Assembly (NCBI GenBank): GCA_937129385.1
Contig: CAKZNC010000225.1
Span: 1 to 44,626 of the forward strand
Length of the DNA stretch: 44,626 nucleotides
DNA from: an uncultured Bacteroidota bacterium
GTDB lineage: Bacteria; Bacteroidota; Bacteroidia; Bacteroidales; GCA-2748055
Direction: 5' to 3'
The notes beneath the pieces are model-generated. The model did no database searches. It saw only the letters and a program-made list of their open reading frames with translations, and was not told where the DNA came from. The stretch's first letter is position 1; the number at the start of each line of letters is the position of its first letter. Below, piece by piece: positions 8,994 to 19,039 of this stretch. The position numbers were made by a program, and so were the translations under genes.

Positions 8994-9105
8994 CAGGGTA
9001 AATATAGAAAAAGTTTCCTCCACCCCGCCAACTTTTACCCAACCTTGTAACTTCAGACTGCACCCTCACCCCTTTACTCTCGACTCTCGACTGTCCAAAT
9101 TTCCA

Positions 9106-9113
9106 TATCTTTG
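9106..9113 (+). promoter_or_regulatory. Putative Bacteroidota -7 box of the acyltransferase gene
   Basis: TATCTTTG fits the Bacteroidota -7 consensus TAnnTTTG. The start codon begins at 9120, only 6 nt after the box, so transcription would begin at or next to the ATG and give a leaderless or nearly leaderless message. No clear -33 TTG is visible at the usual spacing; upstream there is instead a short CTCGACT repeat. Confidence 0.45.
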
Positions 9114-9119
9114 TCGCAA

Positions 9120-9887
9120 ATGAAAAGAATATTCCTCAAAACATACTCCATCCTTGCCTGGCTCACCATGCTCATTACTTCCGTGATCATCACTCCATTT
9201 TTTCTCCTGGTATGGCTGCTCACATTCTGGTGGGACCGGAAGCGACTGGCAGCTCATATGATGGGAACCTTCTGGGCCTGGCACTACCAGTCGCTGGTGA
9301 TTTTCTGGAGACTCACCCTGGATGGAAGGAAGAAGATTCCCTGGAACCGGCCGGTTGTGCTTGTTGCCAATCACAGGTCCCTGGTCGATATCCTTGCTCT
9401 GTATAAGCTGCGCCGACCTTTCAAATGGGTAAGCAAAGCTGAAAATTTCAAGTTGCCTTTTGTCGGGATGGTACTATCGCTAACCAATTGTATCCGCATC
9501 GACCGGCAGAGCAAGCGTTCAGGAATACAGTTCATCACGCAGGCCGAAAAAGAGATGCAAAAGGGCTCCTCGGTATTGATCTTCCCAGAGGGAACAAGGA
9601 GCAGGAATCCCGAAATGAGAACATTCATGGACGGTGCTTTCATCCTTGCCAAAAAGATGAATTGTAGCATCATCCCGATTGTGCATGTTGGCACTGAAAA
9701 TACATTTCTCCGGGGAAAAGAGAGCTGGGTACTTCGTGGAAAGGCCAGGATACAGATCCGGGTGCTTGATGAGATCAGTGCTGCAACCATTGCAAAACTG
9801 GATATGGAAGCGTTGAAGGAAAAGGTGCGGAGAGAGATGACCACCGGGCTCACCCGATTGGAGGCTGAGCGCCGGGAAAAACCTTAA
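9120..9887 (+). CDS. 1-acyl-sn-glycerol-3-phosphate acyltransferase (PlsC family)
   Basis: The 255-residue protein transfers an acyl chain to lysophosphatidic acid or a related lipid at the inner face of the membrane. An N-terminal hydrophobic hairpin (about 8-36) is followed by the acyltransferase block I NHRSLVD (84-90, His 85 and Asp 90 catalytic), block II around FKWVSKAE, and block III FPEGTRSRN (155-163). The length is typical. The ATG at 9120 is chosen over an in-frame TTG at 9111 because the latter lies inside the -7 box. It stands alone; the following methyltransferase-like gene starts 58 nt later on the same strand and may be co-transcribed. Confidence 0.92.
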   Translation: MKRIFLKTYSILAWLTMLITSVIITPFFLLVWLLTFWWDRKRLAAHMMGTFWAWHYQSLVIFWRLTLDGRKKIPWNRPVVLVANHRSLVDILALYKLRRPFKWVSKAENFKLPFVGMVLSLTNCIRIDRQSKRSGIQFITQAEKEMQKGSSVLIFPEGTRSRNPEMRTFMDGAFILAKKMNCSIIPIVHVGTENTFLRGKESWVLRGKARIQIRVLDEISAATIAKLDMEALKEKVRREMTTGLTRLEAERREKP

Positions 9888-9945
9888 GATTGATTTAATA
9901 TATACCTCGGTACTTTGTCGTAATTTTCCATTTTGAATTTGTTTG

Positions 9946-10722
9946 ATGAAGCCCTTCTATCAGAAAAAACTGGCCAGGAAAATGAGGTTCATTTCCGACC
10001 AGGCCGGTATCATGGACAGGTATCTCAGGGAACAGGAAAACTGGTCCATGCACCTCTTGAATACCAGGCAGTTTATTCTGGATGCATTTACCGGCCGGAA
10101 TATTGAAACCGTTGCTGTATTCGGAACTGGATGGCTGCTCGATCTGCCCATTGAAGCACTCGCCGGAAAATTTAAAACGGTGCTGCTGGTAGATGTACAC
10201 CACCCTCCCCAGGTAAGAAAAAAAGTCGAACCATACCCAAATGTGCAATTATTCGAGAGCGACCTGACCGGAGGGGGGATGAATTTCTGCTGGAAACTCA
10301 GCAAGGCCCAGGTGAAATCACCTGAAAATGATCCTTTCGAAGAATTTATGCCGGTACATCCCGAATTGCCTGTGATCGCGGATGCATTCATTTCTCTGAA
10401 TATTTTGAACCAGTTGGACATCCTGCTTGTGGATTTCCTGAAAAGAAAGAATTTCAGGCTGAACGAATCCGGAATCAGGAATTTCCGCGGGAAAATTCAG
10501 CAATTTCACCTCGATTGGATCACGGAAAAACCAGGGTGCCTGGTAACAGATATCGCTGAGATTGTTGCCGAACCCGGACGAGGAAGCAGCGAAAAAAGCC
10601 TGCTCCACGCTGATCTTCCAACAGGCAAGAGAAACATGGAATGGATCTGGGATTTCGACCTGTCTGGCTTCTATCATCCTGACAAAGAAACACGTCTGAC
10701 AGTCAGGGCGATAGAGTGGTAG
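9946..10722 (+). CDS. Rossmann-fold, SAM-methyltransferase-like protein of unknown function
   Basis: The product has 258 residues. A nucleotide-binding-like strand-loop, VAVFGTGWLLDLPIEAL (about 57-73), followed by VLLVDVHHP (about 83-91, acidic end of strand 2) suggests a class I SAM-dependent methyltransferase fold, and SLNILNQLDILLVDFL (about 149-164) resembles the conserved post-motif segment of such enzymes. There is no signal peptide and no recognisable substrate motif. I cannot assign a substrate. The start is the ATG at 9946 (a TTG lies one codon before). It may share the acyltransferase transcript; downstream is the parE promoter. Confidence 0.75.
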   Translation: MKPFYQKKLARKMRFISDQAGIMDRYLREQENWSMHLLNTRQFILDAFTGRNIETVAVFGTGWLLDLPIEALAGKFKTVLLVDVHHPPQVRKKVEPYPNVQLFESDLTGGGMNFCWKLSKAQVKSPENDPFEEFMPVHPELPVIADAFISLNILNQLDILLVDFLKRKNFRLNESGIRNFRGKIQQFHLDWITEKPGCLVTDIAEIVAEPGRGSSEKSLLHADLPTGKRNMEWIWDFDLSGFYHPDKETRLTVRAIEW

Positions 10723-10774
10723 GCCCATCTCCCGGTCACGAGTGATTGTTGATTTCTTTGTTGATAAAAGAAGA

Positions 10775-10804
10775 TTGCTCCCGACCGTCTTTTAGTTATA
10801 TTTG
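10775..10804 (+). promoter_or_regulatory. Putative promoter of parE-parC-aroK
   Basis: TTG at 10775-10777 is separated by 19 nt from TATATTTG at 10797-10804, matching the Bacteroidota -33 TTG and -7 TAnnTTTG elements with standard spacing. It predicts an untranslated leader of roughly 90 nt before the parE ATG at 10904. Confidence 0.6.
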
Positions 10805-10903
10805 CGATGACTCCCGGAGTCTGCGCTATGAGATACCCGACCAAAGGTATTTGCAGGCTTCCGGCAGATCATTAGCAAACCATTTTATTGAGGGAAAAAC
10901 AGT

Positions 10904-12745
10904 ATGTCAGCGAATTATTCAGAAGAGAGCATCCGTACACTGGATTGGAAGGAGCATATTCGCAAGAGACCTGGAATGTATATCGGGAAACTTGGCGATG
11001 GATCATCACCCGATGACGGGATCTATATCCTGCTGAAAGAGGTACTTGACAATTCCATTGATGAATACATGATGGGGCATGGAAAGACCATCGAGATTAC
11101 GATCAGCGAAAAGGAAGTAACCGTACGTGATTACGGTCGGGGAATCCCCCTTGGCAAAGTACTCGATGTCGCCTCCAAAATGAATACAGGGGCGAAATAT
11201 GATTCCAAGGTATTCAAGAAATCTGTCGGACTGAATGGAGTCGGGATCAAAGCTGTGAATGCCCTTTCTTCTACATTCGTGATACAGTCGCACAGGGAAG
11301 GAGTGACCAAGCTGGTCGATTTTGAACAGGGCAACCTGATCAGCGATGACAAGGAAAAAAAGAGCACAGAGAAAAATGGTACTGCCATCTCGTTCGTTCC
11401 CGATGAGGAGATGTTCGGCACCTTCAAATTCAACGATGAGTATGTGGAAAGCATGCTCAGGAACTACACCTACCTCAATACCGGTCTGACCATCGTATAT
11501 AACGGTCAGAAATTTATCTCCCGGAACGGTCTCAAAGACCTGCTGGAAGAGAACATGAGCGGGGACGGGATCTATCCGATCATCCACATGAAGAACGGGG
11601 ACATCGAGGTCGCCATTACCCATGGCAACCAATATGGAGAGGAATATTACAGCTTCGTAAACGGTCAGCACACCACGCAAGGTGGAACCCATCTTATTGC
11701 ATTCAGAGAAGCAGTTGTGAAGACAATTCGCGATTTCTTTAAAAAAGATTTTGACCCTTCAGATATCCGGCTCTCTATCATTGCAGCGGTAAGTATCAAG
11801 GTGGAAGAACCGGTATTTGAGTCGCAGACCAAAACAAAGCTGGGTTCCAAGGATATCGGTCCGGACGGTCCAAGCGTAAGGAACTTCATCATGAACTTTC
11901 TCACCACCAAGCTTGACGACTATCTTCACAAGCATCCCGATACGACCAATGCCCTGCTGAAGAAGATCCAGGAGAGCGAGAAGGAGCGCAAAGCCATCTC
12001 GGGGATCAAAAAGCTCGCCCGTGAACGCGCCAAAAAAGCAAGTCTCCACAACAAGAAACTGAGAGATTGTAAAATCCATTACAATTCAAACCATGACCTG
12101 AAAAATGAAACCACCATTTTCATCACCGAGGGGGATTCTGCTTCAGGTTCCATCACGAAATCGAGAAATGTGAATACCCAGGCAGTCTTTAGTCTGCGGG
12201 GAAAACCTCTGAACTCATTCGGACTCACCAAGAAGGTTGTATATGAAAACGAGGAATTTAACCTGCTGCAAGCGGCCCTGAACATCGAGGAGGACCTGGA
12301 AGGATTGCGGTATAAAAATGTAGTGATCGCCACTGATGCAGATGTGGACGGTATGCACATCAGGTTGCTGCTGCTGACCTTCTTCCTGCAGTTTTTCCCC
12401 AACCTGGTGAGGAATAAGCACCTGTTTATCCTTCAGACACCCCTATTCAGGGTAAGAAATAAGAAAGATACCTACTATTGTTATTCTGAGGATGAGAAGG
12501 AAAAAGCCATCAAGAAACTCGGGACCAACCCGGAAATCACCAGGTTCAAAGGTTTGGGTGAGATATCGCCCGACGAATTCAAGAATTTTATCGGACCTGA
12601 CATCAGGCTGGAACCTGTGAAGCTGGGAAAAGAGGATGACATCCATGAGATCCTTGGATTTTACATGGGGAAAAACACACCCGACAGGCAGGATTTCATT
12701 ATTGAACGTCTCAGGGTGGAGGAAGATGTGGTTGAAGTAAACTAA
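10904..12745 (+). CDS. parE: DNA topoisomerase IV subunit B (ATPase subunit)
   Basis: This 613-residue protein is the ATPase half of the decatenating type IIA topoisomerase. The GHKL ATP-binding Bergerat fold begins with RKRPGMYIG (about 21-29) and EVLDNSIDE (46-54), continues with DYGRGIP and the lid [13 protein letters not shown]; the TOPRIM domain shows [10 protein letters not shown] (about 405-414) and [10 protein letters not shown] with the metal-binding acidic residues. Length and order match the Bacteroidota ParE form, and the adjacent parC supports topoisomerase IV rather than gyrase. A promoter is visible at 10775-10804. The stop is 19 nt before parC. Confidence 0.92.
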   Translation: MSANYSEESIRTLDWKEHIRKRPGMYIGKLGDGSSPDDGIYILLKEVLDNSIDEYMMGHGKTIEITISEKEVTVRDYGRGIPLGKVLDVASKMNTGAKYDSKVFKKSVGLNGVGIKAVNALSSTFVIQSHREGVTKLVDFEQGNLISDDKEKKSTEKNGTAISFVPDEEMFGTFKFNDEYVESMLRNYTYLNTGLTIVYNGQKFISRNGLKDLLEENMSGDGIYPIIHMKNGDIEVAITHGNQYGEEYYSFVNGQHTTQGGTHLIAFREAVVKTIRDFFKKDFDPSDIRLSIIAAVSIKVEEPVFESQTKTKLGSKDIGPDGPSVRNFIMNFLTTKLDDYLHKHPDTTNALLKKIQESEKERKAISGIKKLARERAKKASLHNKKLRDCKIHYNSNHDLKNETTIFITEGDSASGSITKSRNVNTQAVFSLRGKPLNSFGLTKKVVYENEEFNLLQAALNIEEDLEGLRYKNVVIATDADVDGMHIRLLLLTFFLQFFPNLVRNKHLFILQTPLFRVRNKKDTYYCYSEDEKEKAIKKLGTNPEITRFKGLGEISPDEFKNFIGPDIRLEPVKLGKEDDIHEILGFYMGKNTPDRQDFIIERLRVEEDVVEVN

Positions 12746-12764
12746 AGTGACGAAGAATTGATCT

Positions 12765-15650
12765 ATGAGCGACGAACTGGACAATAATAAAAATATACCT
12801 GAAGACTATCAAAGCATCGACGGAGGGAAGGACGATGGTCGTTCCGGTGCCGGAGGTAAGATTACCAAACTGACAGGGATGTATGAAGATTACTTCATCG
12901 ATTATGCATCCTATGTGATCCTGGAAAGAGCCGTGCCGAATATCCAGGACGGACTTAAACCTGTACAGCGGCGCATCCTTCATTCCATGAAACGCCTGGA
13001 TGACGGAAGGTACAACAAGGTGGCCAATATCATCGGACATACCATGCAGTACCACCCCCACGGGGACGCCTCAATCGGGGATGCGCTTGTACAACTTGGT
13101 CAGAAGGACCTGTTGATCGACGCCCAGGGTAACTGGGGTAACATTTTTACCGGTGACAGCTCCGCAGCTCCAAGGTACATCGAAGCCCGGCTTTCAACTT
13201 TTGCAAGTGATGTGGTCTTCAATCCGAAAACCACCACCTGGAAACTTTCCTATGACGGCAGAAATAAAGAACCTCTTGCCCTGCCGGTAAAATTTCCTTT
13301 GCTTCTTGCCCAGGGTGGTGAAGGGATTGCAGTCGGACTCTCATCGAAGATCCTGCCGCATAACTTCAATGAACTGATCGACGCATCCATTAAACACCTG
13401 CAGGGAAAAAGCTTTGAGATCTATCCCGATTTCCCAACAGGAGGAAATGCAGATTTCAGCAAATACAACGATGGGAAACGCGGCGGACAGGTGCGTGTGA
13501 GAGCAAAGATCGAAAAACTTGACAAGAAAACGCTGGTGATCCGGGACCTGCCCTTTGGAAAAACAACAGGTACGCTGATCGAATCCATCATCAAGGCAAA
13601 CGACAAGGGCAAGATCAAGATCAAGAAAATCGACGACAATACTGCCGAATTCGTGGAGATCATGGTCCACCTGGCTCCCAATATCTCTTCTGATAAGACG
13701 ATCGATGCCTTGTATGCATTTACCGACTGCGAAGTGTCCATCTCACCAAACTGCTGTGTGATTGAGGAGGATACACCCATGTTCATCGGCGTAAGCGATG
13801 TCCTGAGGGCGAATACTGAAAATACCATGTCGCTCCTGAAACAGGAGCTGGAAATAAGGTTGGGGGAGCTGGAAGAGAACTGGCACATGTCCTCCCTCGA
13901 AAAGATATTTATCGAAGAACGGATCTACCGCGACATCGAAGAGTGTGAAACGTGGGAAGCGGTCATCGAAGCCATTGATAAAGGACTGGATCCTTTTAAA
14001 AAACTGCTGAAAAGGGAGGTAACCCGCGAAGACATTGTGAAACTTACCGAGATCCGGATCAAGCGTATCTCAAAATATGATGTCAAAAAGGCGGATGAGC
14101 TCATCAAGGGAATTGAAGCAGAGATCGGGGAGGTGAAACATCACCTGGACAACCTGGTGGAATATACGATCAACTATTACAGGAACATCAAGAAGAAACA
14201 CGGCAAAGACAGGGTGAGAAAGACCGAGATCAGGAGTTTCGAGAACATCGTCGCCTCAAAGGTCGTTGTCGCCAATGAAAAGCTCTATGTCAACAAGGCC
14301 GACGGTTTCGTCGGGACAGGACTGAAGAAGGATGAGTATGTATGTGACTGTTCGGATATCGATGATATCATCGTATTCCTGAAGGATGGTACCTACGTGG
14401 TGAATAAGGTGGCGGAAAAATTGTTCGTAGGCAAAAACATCCTCCATGTGGCCGTTTTCAAGAGAAATGACAAGCGGACCATCTACAATGTGATCTATTT
14501 CGACGGCAATACCGGGAACACGATGATGAAAAGGTGCCCGATCACCGGAGTCACAAGGGAAAAGCCATACAACATCGGGAAAGAACACAAGCACACAAAG
14601 ATCCTCTACATGACGGTCAATCCCAATGGCGAGGCAGAAACTGTGAAAGTACACCTGAAGCCAAGACCCCGTTTGAAAAAACCTGTCTTTGAGCTGGACT
14701 TCAGTGAACTGGCAATAAAAGGGCGCGGTGCAGCAGGGAACATCCTTACAAAATACGCGGTGCACAAGATCACCATGAAGGAGAAAGGGGTCTCAACCCT
14801 TGGTGGCAGGAAGATCTGGTTCGACCGGGATGTAAATCGCCTCAATGCCGATGCCAGGGGTGATTTCCTGGGTGAATTTTCAGGCGAGGAACGAATCCTG
14901 GTGATCACAGACTCCGGTTCTTTCAGAACAACCAATTTTGACCTTACAAATCACTTTGAGGATGACGTTCGGATCATTGAAAAATTCCGTCCGAAAAAGA
15001 TATGGTCAGCCGCCTACTATGATGCCGACCAGGAATACTACTACATCAAACGATTCCACCTGGAAGATACCGATAAGCTCAACAGCTTTATCGGGGACAA
15101 CCCGGAATCCAGGCTGATCCAGATCATGGAGGTGGAATATCCCAGGCTAGAGCTGAAATTCGGCGGAAAGAACAAGGACCGGGATTCTGAAATTATAGAG
15201 GTAGCTGAGTTCATCGCGGTTAAAAGCTTTAGGGCGAGAGGGAAGCGGCTTTCCAACTACGAGGTGAAAGTGATTGAGCAACTGGAGCCTCAAAATGTGC
15301 CTGACGAGGATGTCTCCCATGGAGATGATGAACAGACTGAGTCCGGGGATGCCCGGGAAGAGAAAAAAACTGCAGAGGACTCAGAAAGTACTTCTGAAGA
15401 AAAAAATGAGCCAAAATCTTCAAAAAAACCTGCACCGGGGAAATCAGCAAAAAAAACGGACGGTAAAAAAGCAGGTAAGAAAGTAAAATCTTCCGACCCC
15501 GATGATGTCCCCATGGAGATCGTTGATCCTTCGAAAAAGGAGAAAGACGAAGCGGTAAAAACCCCGGGTAAAGAAAAAGATTCGAAAGAGACCGGGAAGA
15601 AGGATGACGAAGACGGGAAATCTAACGGACAGATGAAACTGGAACTCTGA
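12765..15650 (+). CDS. parC: DNA topoisomerase IV subunit A with a long charged tail
   Basis: The 961-residue protein is the DNA-cleaving subunit. The winged-helix region has LKPVQRRILHSMK (about 64-76) and HPHGDASIGDALV (97-109); the catalytic tyrosine is Tyr 138 in AAPRYIEARLS. The tower and coiled-coil exit gate follow to about residue 480, then a degenerate beta-pinwheel domain to about 840. The last 121 residues (841-961, bases 15285-15650) are a low-complexity tail rich in Lys, Glu, Asp and Ser, probably disordered. Family members are normally shorter (near 850-910). The stop is 1 nt before aroK, so parE-parC-aroK look like one operon. Confidence 0.92.
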   Translation: MSDELDNNKNIPEDYQSIDGGKDDGRSGAGGKITKLTGMYEDYFIDYASYVILERAVPNIQDGLKPVQRRILHSMKRLDDGRYNKVANIIGHTMQYHPHGDASIGDALVQLGQKDLLIDAQGNWGNIFTGDSSAAPRYIEARLSTFASDVVFNPKTTTWKLSYDGRNKEPLALPVKFPLLLAQGGEGIAVGLSSKILPHNFNELIDASIKHLQGKSFEIYPDFPTGGNADFSKYNDGKRGGQVRVRAKIEKLDKKTLVIRDLPFGKTTGTLIESIIKANDKGKIKIKKIDDNTAEFVEIMVHLAPNISSDKTIDALYAFTDCEVSISPNCCVIEEDTPMFIGVSDVLRANTENTMSLLKQELEIRLGELEENWHMSSLEKIFIEERIYRDIEECETWEAVIEAIDKGLDPFKKLLKREVTREDIVKLTEIRIKRISKYDVKKADELIKGIEAEIGEVKHHLDNLVEYTINYYRNIKKKHGKDRVRKTEIRSFENIVASKVVVANEKLYVNKADGFVGTGLKKDEYVCDCSDIDDIIVFLKDGTYVVNKVAEKLFVGKNILHVAVFKRNDKRTIYNVIYFDGNTGNTMMKRCPITGVTREKPYNIGKEHKHTKILYMTVNPNGEAETVKVHLKPRPRLKKPVFELDFSELAIKGRGAAGNILTKYAVHKITMKEKGVSTLGGRKIWFDRDVNRLNADARGDFLGEFSGEERILVITDSGSFRTTNFDLTNHFEDDVRIIEKFRPKKIWSAAYYDADQEYYYIKRFHLEDTDKLNSFIGDNPESRLIQIMEVEYPRLELKFGGKNKDRDSEIIEVAEFIAVKSFRARGKRLSNYEVKVIEQLEPQNVPDEDVSHGDDEQTESGDAREEKKTAEDSESTSEEKNEPKSSKKPAPGKSAKKTDGKKAGKKVKSSDPDDVPMEIVDPSKKEKDEAVKTPGKEKDSKETGKKDDEDGKSNGQMKLEL

Positions 15651-15651
15651 T

Positions 15652-16161
15652 ATGCACGCAAGGATCTTTCTCATCGGGTTTATGGGCGCTGGAAAAACCA
15701 CTCACGGGAAACAGATCGCCCGTATGATGGAATATGATTTTATAGATATGGACCGCTGGATCACTGAACGGCAAGGAAAGTCCATCCCACAGATCTTCGA
15801 ACAAAATGGGGAGCCCTTTTTCAGACAAATGGAATCAGCCGCTATTGATGAACTCCAGAAGCGGGAGAAGATCGTGATCGCAACCGGGGGTGGTGCACCC
15901 TGTCACAACGATAACATGGAACGAATGAAAAAAGCGGGGTTAACGATATACCTCAAACTTGCCCCGGGAGCACTCCTGGTACGCCTTCAACATTCAAAAA
16001 CACAACGCCCGCTGCTGGAAGGTAAAAATGAATCGGAAATGTTGCGAACCATCCAGGAACTGCTTGAGCACCGTGAACCCTTTTACAGTCGGGCAGACAT
16101 GGTCATAGACGGACTTGACCGGGTAAATGAGCGTGTTGTCAATGCCATCCAGAGAAGATAG
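15652..16161 (+). CDS. aroK: Shikimate kinase
   Basis: The 169-residue enzyme phosphorylates shikimate at the 3-hydroxyl in chorismate synthesis. It has the Walker A loop GFMGAGKT (9-16), the shikimate-binding DMDRW (Asp 32, Asp 34 region) and FFR with Arg 58, the GGGAP loop (79-83) and the lid segment QRPLLEG (about 116-122). Length is standard. The ATG at 15652 directly follows the parC stop with one intervening base, so it depends on the upstream transcript. No terminator is obvious in the 88 nt before the convergent lplA. Confidence 0.95.
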   Translation: MHARIFLIGFMGAGKTTHGKQIARMMEYDFIDMDRWITERQGKSIPQIFEQNGEPFFRQMESAAIDELQKREKIVIATGGGAPCHNDNMERMKKAGLTIYLKLAPGALLVRLQHSKTQRPLLEGKNESEMLRTIQELLEHREPFYSRADMVIDGLDRVNERVVNAIQRR

Positions 16162-16249
16162 CCAGCCATAGGTCCGAGCGTTTTAATTGTACATCCGGCA
16201 ACAGGTTCGGGGCTGAATAATAACTGAAACGGATATTTAAATTTTCCAC

Positions 16250-17200
16250 CTAGAACAAACCCCGCAGTATAACCTGCTGCCAGTCAGCATCAATTCCCTC
16301 CTTTTCAAGGACACCTTCAACAATGACCCGGTCATGCCGGACGCCGGTAAGGAGATGGCCAATCCTCCCCGCAACGGCACCCCCCATGATCTCAGCTGAA
16401 GTAATGATCCCTTTGTTGACCTGGAGATTAAAACGGACCAGCTCCCCGTCCATAGAAATCGAATGCTCGATCTCATACTTTGGAGAATACCCGTAATTCC
16501 ACTCCCAGCTGGAAAATTTCTCTGTAACAAGTTTCTCGATGGCCCTGGTATCATCTTTGGAAAATGAAATTACCTGGTGTTCACTCCCTGCAATATGATC
16601 GAAGACCGCCTGGTAAAAATCTGCTGCTGGAACAGGCTGCTCCATGATCGTGCTGATATTGATCACCTCCGATCGAATCGACTTGACCGCTTTATCCCGG
16701 TAGCGCCCCAATTCAATATATAGACACTTCCCGAGTCGCTCCAGGTCAGTCTCATACAACAGTGTGCCATGGTGCAAAACCCTTCTCTTGAATACATGAC
16801 GCGCAGTGCCTGATATCTTCCTGACACCTGCCAGCAGTTCATTACGGCTCCCCAGCCGGGCCTCCACTCCCAGGTTCTCCAGTGCAAGGATCACCGGTGC
16901 GGTGTACTTTTTGAATTTGATAAAATCGCCCGGGGATTCATTCGTGATAAATGAATAGTTCATGTTCCCCGGATCATGGTATACCGCCCCACCTCCTGAG
17001 ATCCTCCTTGCAAGCAAAATATCATTTTCCTCAAGATAATCCTGGTCCACCTCTGCCAATGCATTCTGGTGCTTCCCCACCACCACCGCCGGCCGGTTGA
17101 CATATTGAAAATAGAACTCCTCATCGAACGATTTGAGCAGGTACTCCTCCGCCGCAAGATTGAAATAGGGATCGTCTGTATGACTCAGGATACACTTCAT
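16250..17200 (-). CDS. lplA: Lipoate-protein ligase A family
   Basis: The 316-residue protein attaches lipoate (via lipoyl-AMP) to the lysine of lipoyl domains in 2-oxoacid dehydrogenases and GcvH. The catalytic domain carries NRPAVVVGKHQNAL (about 36-49), RRISGGGAVYHDPGNMNYSF (about 66-85, the adenylate-binding loop) and KISGTARHVFKRRVLHHGTLL (around 129-149, quoted in part as ISGTA and HHGTLL). A C-terminal accessory domain, about residues 240-316, is present as in ligases of the E. coli type. Its ATG overlaps the stop of the upstream PAP2 gene by 4 nt, so the two are coupled. Alternative: an octanoyl/lipoyl transferase, less likely with the accessory domain. Confidence 0.9.
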   Translation of the reverse strand: MKCILSHTDDPYFNLAAEEYLLKSFDEEFYFQYVNRPAVVVGKHQNALAEVDQDYLEENDILLARRISGGGAVYHDPGNMNYSFITNESPGDFIKFKKYTAPVILALENLGVEARLGSRNELLAGVRKISGTARHVFKRRVLHHGTLLYETDLERLGKCLYIELGRYRDKAVKSIRSEVINISTIMEQPVPAADFYQAVFDHIAGSEHQVISFSKDDTRAIEKLVTEKFSSWEWNYGYSPKYEIEHSISMDGELVRFNLQVNKGIITSAEIMGGAVAGRIGHLLTGVRHDRVIVEGVLEKEGIDADWQQVILRGLF

Positions 17201-17799
17201 GATGCGTCTTGCTTAAGATACGCGCTGATCTTCCAATTGCCAGGCAACATATATATCAACCACCTGAAAAGGAACCAAACAAGCACCCCGGTGGCTATCC
17301 CCAGCAAAGCACCACCAAGCACATCCCCGGGATAGTGGACGCCCAGGTAGATCCTGCTGTAACTGACCACAATGGCCCATGTCAGCATCAACCCTGTGAA
17401 CCACTTCTTCCCGGCTACCAACAGAAGAAAGACTGCCACGGCAAATGTGTTCGCTGCATGGGAGGAGACAAAACCATATTTGCCACCGCACTTCCCGTTA
17501 ACAATATGCACCAGGCCCTGCAGCTCAGGCTCCTTGCAGGGACGAAGCCGTTCAAATACCTCTTTGAAAAAATGAACCGATACCTGGTCGGCAATCGTTA
17601 CAGCCAGTGCGATGAAAAGTATGATCGGAACGAGTTGCCAACGGGTCTTCCATCCCAGCCATATCAGAAGTGCCAGGTAAAATGGCCACCAGGTGGTCTT
17701 ACCACTTATCCAGACCATGATCCCGTCCAGGGTTTCACTGTGCAGCCCGTTCAGGAAAAGAAAGATTTTCGTATCAATCGCATCAAGTTTCTCCAGCAT
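17197..17799 (-). CDS. PAP2-family membrane phosphatase
   Basis: This 200-residue integral membrane protein has the three PAP2 phosphatase motifs: K-x6-RP in KEVFERLRP (about 115-123), SSHAANTFA (about 145-153; the usual PSGH variant with the catalytic His) and SRIYLGVHYPGD (about 179-190, S-R-x5-H-x3-D with the nucleophile-assisting His and Asp), embedded between about six hydrophobic helices. Members dephosphorylate undecaprenyl diphosphate or phosphatidate/phosphatidylglycerophosphate; which substrate applies here cannot be read from the sequence. It is the first gene of a two-gene unit with lplA. Confidence 0.9.
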   Translation of the reverse strand: MLEKLDAIDTKIFLFLNGLHSETLDGIMVWISGKTTWWPFYLALLIWLGWKTRWQLVPIILFIALAVTIADQVSVHFFKEVFERLRPCKEPELQGLVHIVNGKCGGKYGFVSSHAANTFAVAVFLLLVAGKKWFTGLMLTWAIVVSYSRIYLGVHYPGDVLGGALLGIATGVLVWFLFRWLIYMLPGNWKISAYLKQDAS

Positions 17800-17874
17800 C
17801 TGCTACATTTTAACTTCGTTTACCCCCGGGCATCTCTGCATGTATGCTGAACAGGGGCGCCGGTCGTCTGAAAA

Positions 17875-18864
17875 TCAACTGTTCAGCATCTTCCAGATTG
17901 TATCCTTTAACTCGACCAGTCCCTGGTTGGCCACGGAAGAGATAAATACGAATGTCACCTCGGGGAGTTCCTGTCTGACCGCCACCATCAGCTCATCATC
18001 CAGCATATCCGACTTGGAGATGGCCAACAATCGCCGCTTGTCCAACAGTTCCGGGTTGTATTCCTTCAACTCATTTACAAGGACATGGTACTCCTTAGCA
18101 ATATCGTCGCTGTCGGCCGGCACCAGGAACAAGAGCATGGCGTTCCGTTCGATGTGTCTCAGGAACCTGTGTCCCAACCCTTTCCCATCACTGGCTCCTT
18201 CAATGATTCCCGGTATATCCGCCATGACAAACGATTTGTCGTCCCGGTATTTCACAATTCCCAGGTTCGGCACCAGTGTGGTAAACGGGTAATCTGCTAT
18301 TTTTGGTTTTGCTGCCGATACAACCGATAAAAGGGTGGATTTCCCGGCATTGGGAAATCCCACCAGTCCGACATCAGCAAGGAGTTTCAACTCCAGGACG
18401 ATCCAGCCCTCTTTACCCGGCTCACCCGGCTGCGCAAACCGGGGGGTCTGGAACGTGGATGATTTAAAATGATCATTCCCGAGTCCGCCCCTGCCCCCGG
18501 GCATAATGACCTGTTCTTCGTTATGTTCCGTGATCTCGAACAACTGCTCACCGGTCTCCCCGTCCCTTGCAACAGTACCAAGCGGTACTTCGATGATTTT
18601 GTCCTTGCCCTCAGCACCCGATTTCAACGAAGAACCACCTGCCTCTCCGTTACTGGCAAAAATATGTTTCTGGTATTTCAGGTGCAGGAGGGTCCAGAGC
18701 TGTTCGTTCCCACGCAGGACCACATGGCCTCCCCTGCCGCCGTCTCCCCCGTCGGGACCGCCCTTACGCGTAAATTTGTCGCGATGTAGATGTGCCGATC
18801 CTGCTCCGCCCTTTCCTGACCGGCAAAAGATCTTTACATAATCAACGAAATTTGAGTTGCTCAT
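17875..18864 (-). CDS. obgE: GTPase ObgE/CgtA
   Basis: The 329-residue essential GTPase has the N-terminal glycine-rich Obg fold (1-158, with [14 protein letters not shown] at about 31-44) and a G domain with G1 GFPNAGKST (about 166-174), G2 [12 protein letters not shown]3 DIPGII and G4 SKSD. It works in late 50S ribosome assembly and stress control. It ends directly after the G domain, without the variable C-terminal OCT domain, as is common in Bacteroidota. The gene stands alone between the adk terminator and the PAP2-lplA pair. Confidence 0.95.
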   Translation of the reverse strand: MSNSNFVDYVKIFCRSGKGGAGSAHLHRDKFTRKGGPDGGDGGRGGHVVLRGNEQLWTLLHLKYQKHIFASNGEAGGSSLKSGAEGKDKIIEVPLGTVARDGETGEQLFEITEHNEEQVIMPGGRGGLGNDHFKSSTFQTPRFAQPGEPGKEGWIVLELKLLADVGLVGFPNAGKSTLLSVVSAAKPKIADYPFTTLVPNLGIVKYRDDKSFVMADIPGIIEGASDGKGLGHRFLRHIERNAMLLFLVPADSDDIAKEYHVLVNELKEYNPELLDKRRLLAISKSDMLDDELMVAVRQELPEVTFVFISSVANQGLVELKDTIWKMLNS

Positions 18865-18972
18865 GATGTAAAAATACGAACTTCAGTGAAATAGTAACAA
18901 ACCATGGTCCTTTATTAGGGATCCGCGGGACTGGGCCTGGATCCGGGTCAAGAAAAAAATGTTCTCAGCCCA

Positions 18973-19009
18973 ATAAAAAAGCAGCTCACCGTAATAAGCG
19001 GCAAGCTGC
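18973..19009 (-). terminator. Rho-independent terminator after adk
   Basis: On the minus strand a stem GCAGCT (19004-19009 side) with an inner CCG/CGG pair and a 7-nt loop closes onto AGCTGC (18981-18986), followed directly by a run of six T residues (18975-18980). It lies 31 nt beyond the adk stop codon and separates adk from obgE. Confidence 0.85.
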
Positions 19010-19039
19010 AGATACTGGCTAAAGTAAAAATCCGGCCGG

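Noticed and set aside
10746-11036. Plus-strand frame overlapping the parE start
   Set aside because: Contains the parE promoter elements and leader; parE has the clear ATP-binding sequence.
11006-11692. 228-codon minus-strand frame opposite parE
   Set aside because: The plus strand has complete ATPase motifs here.
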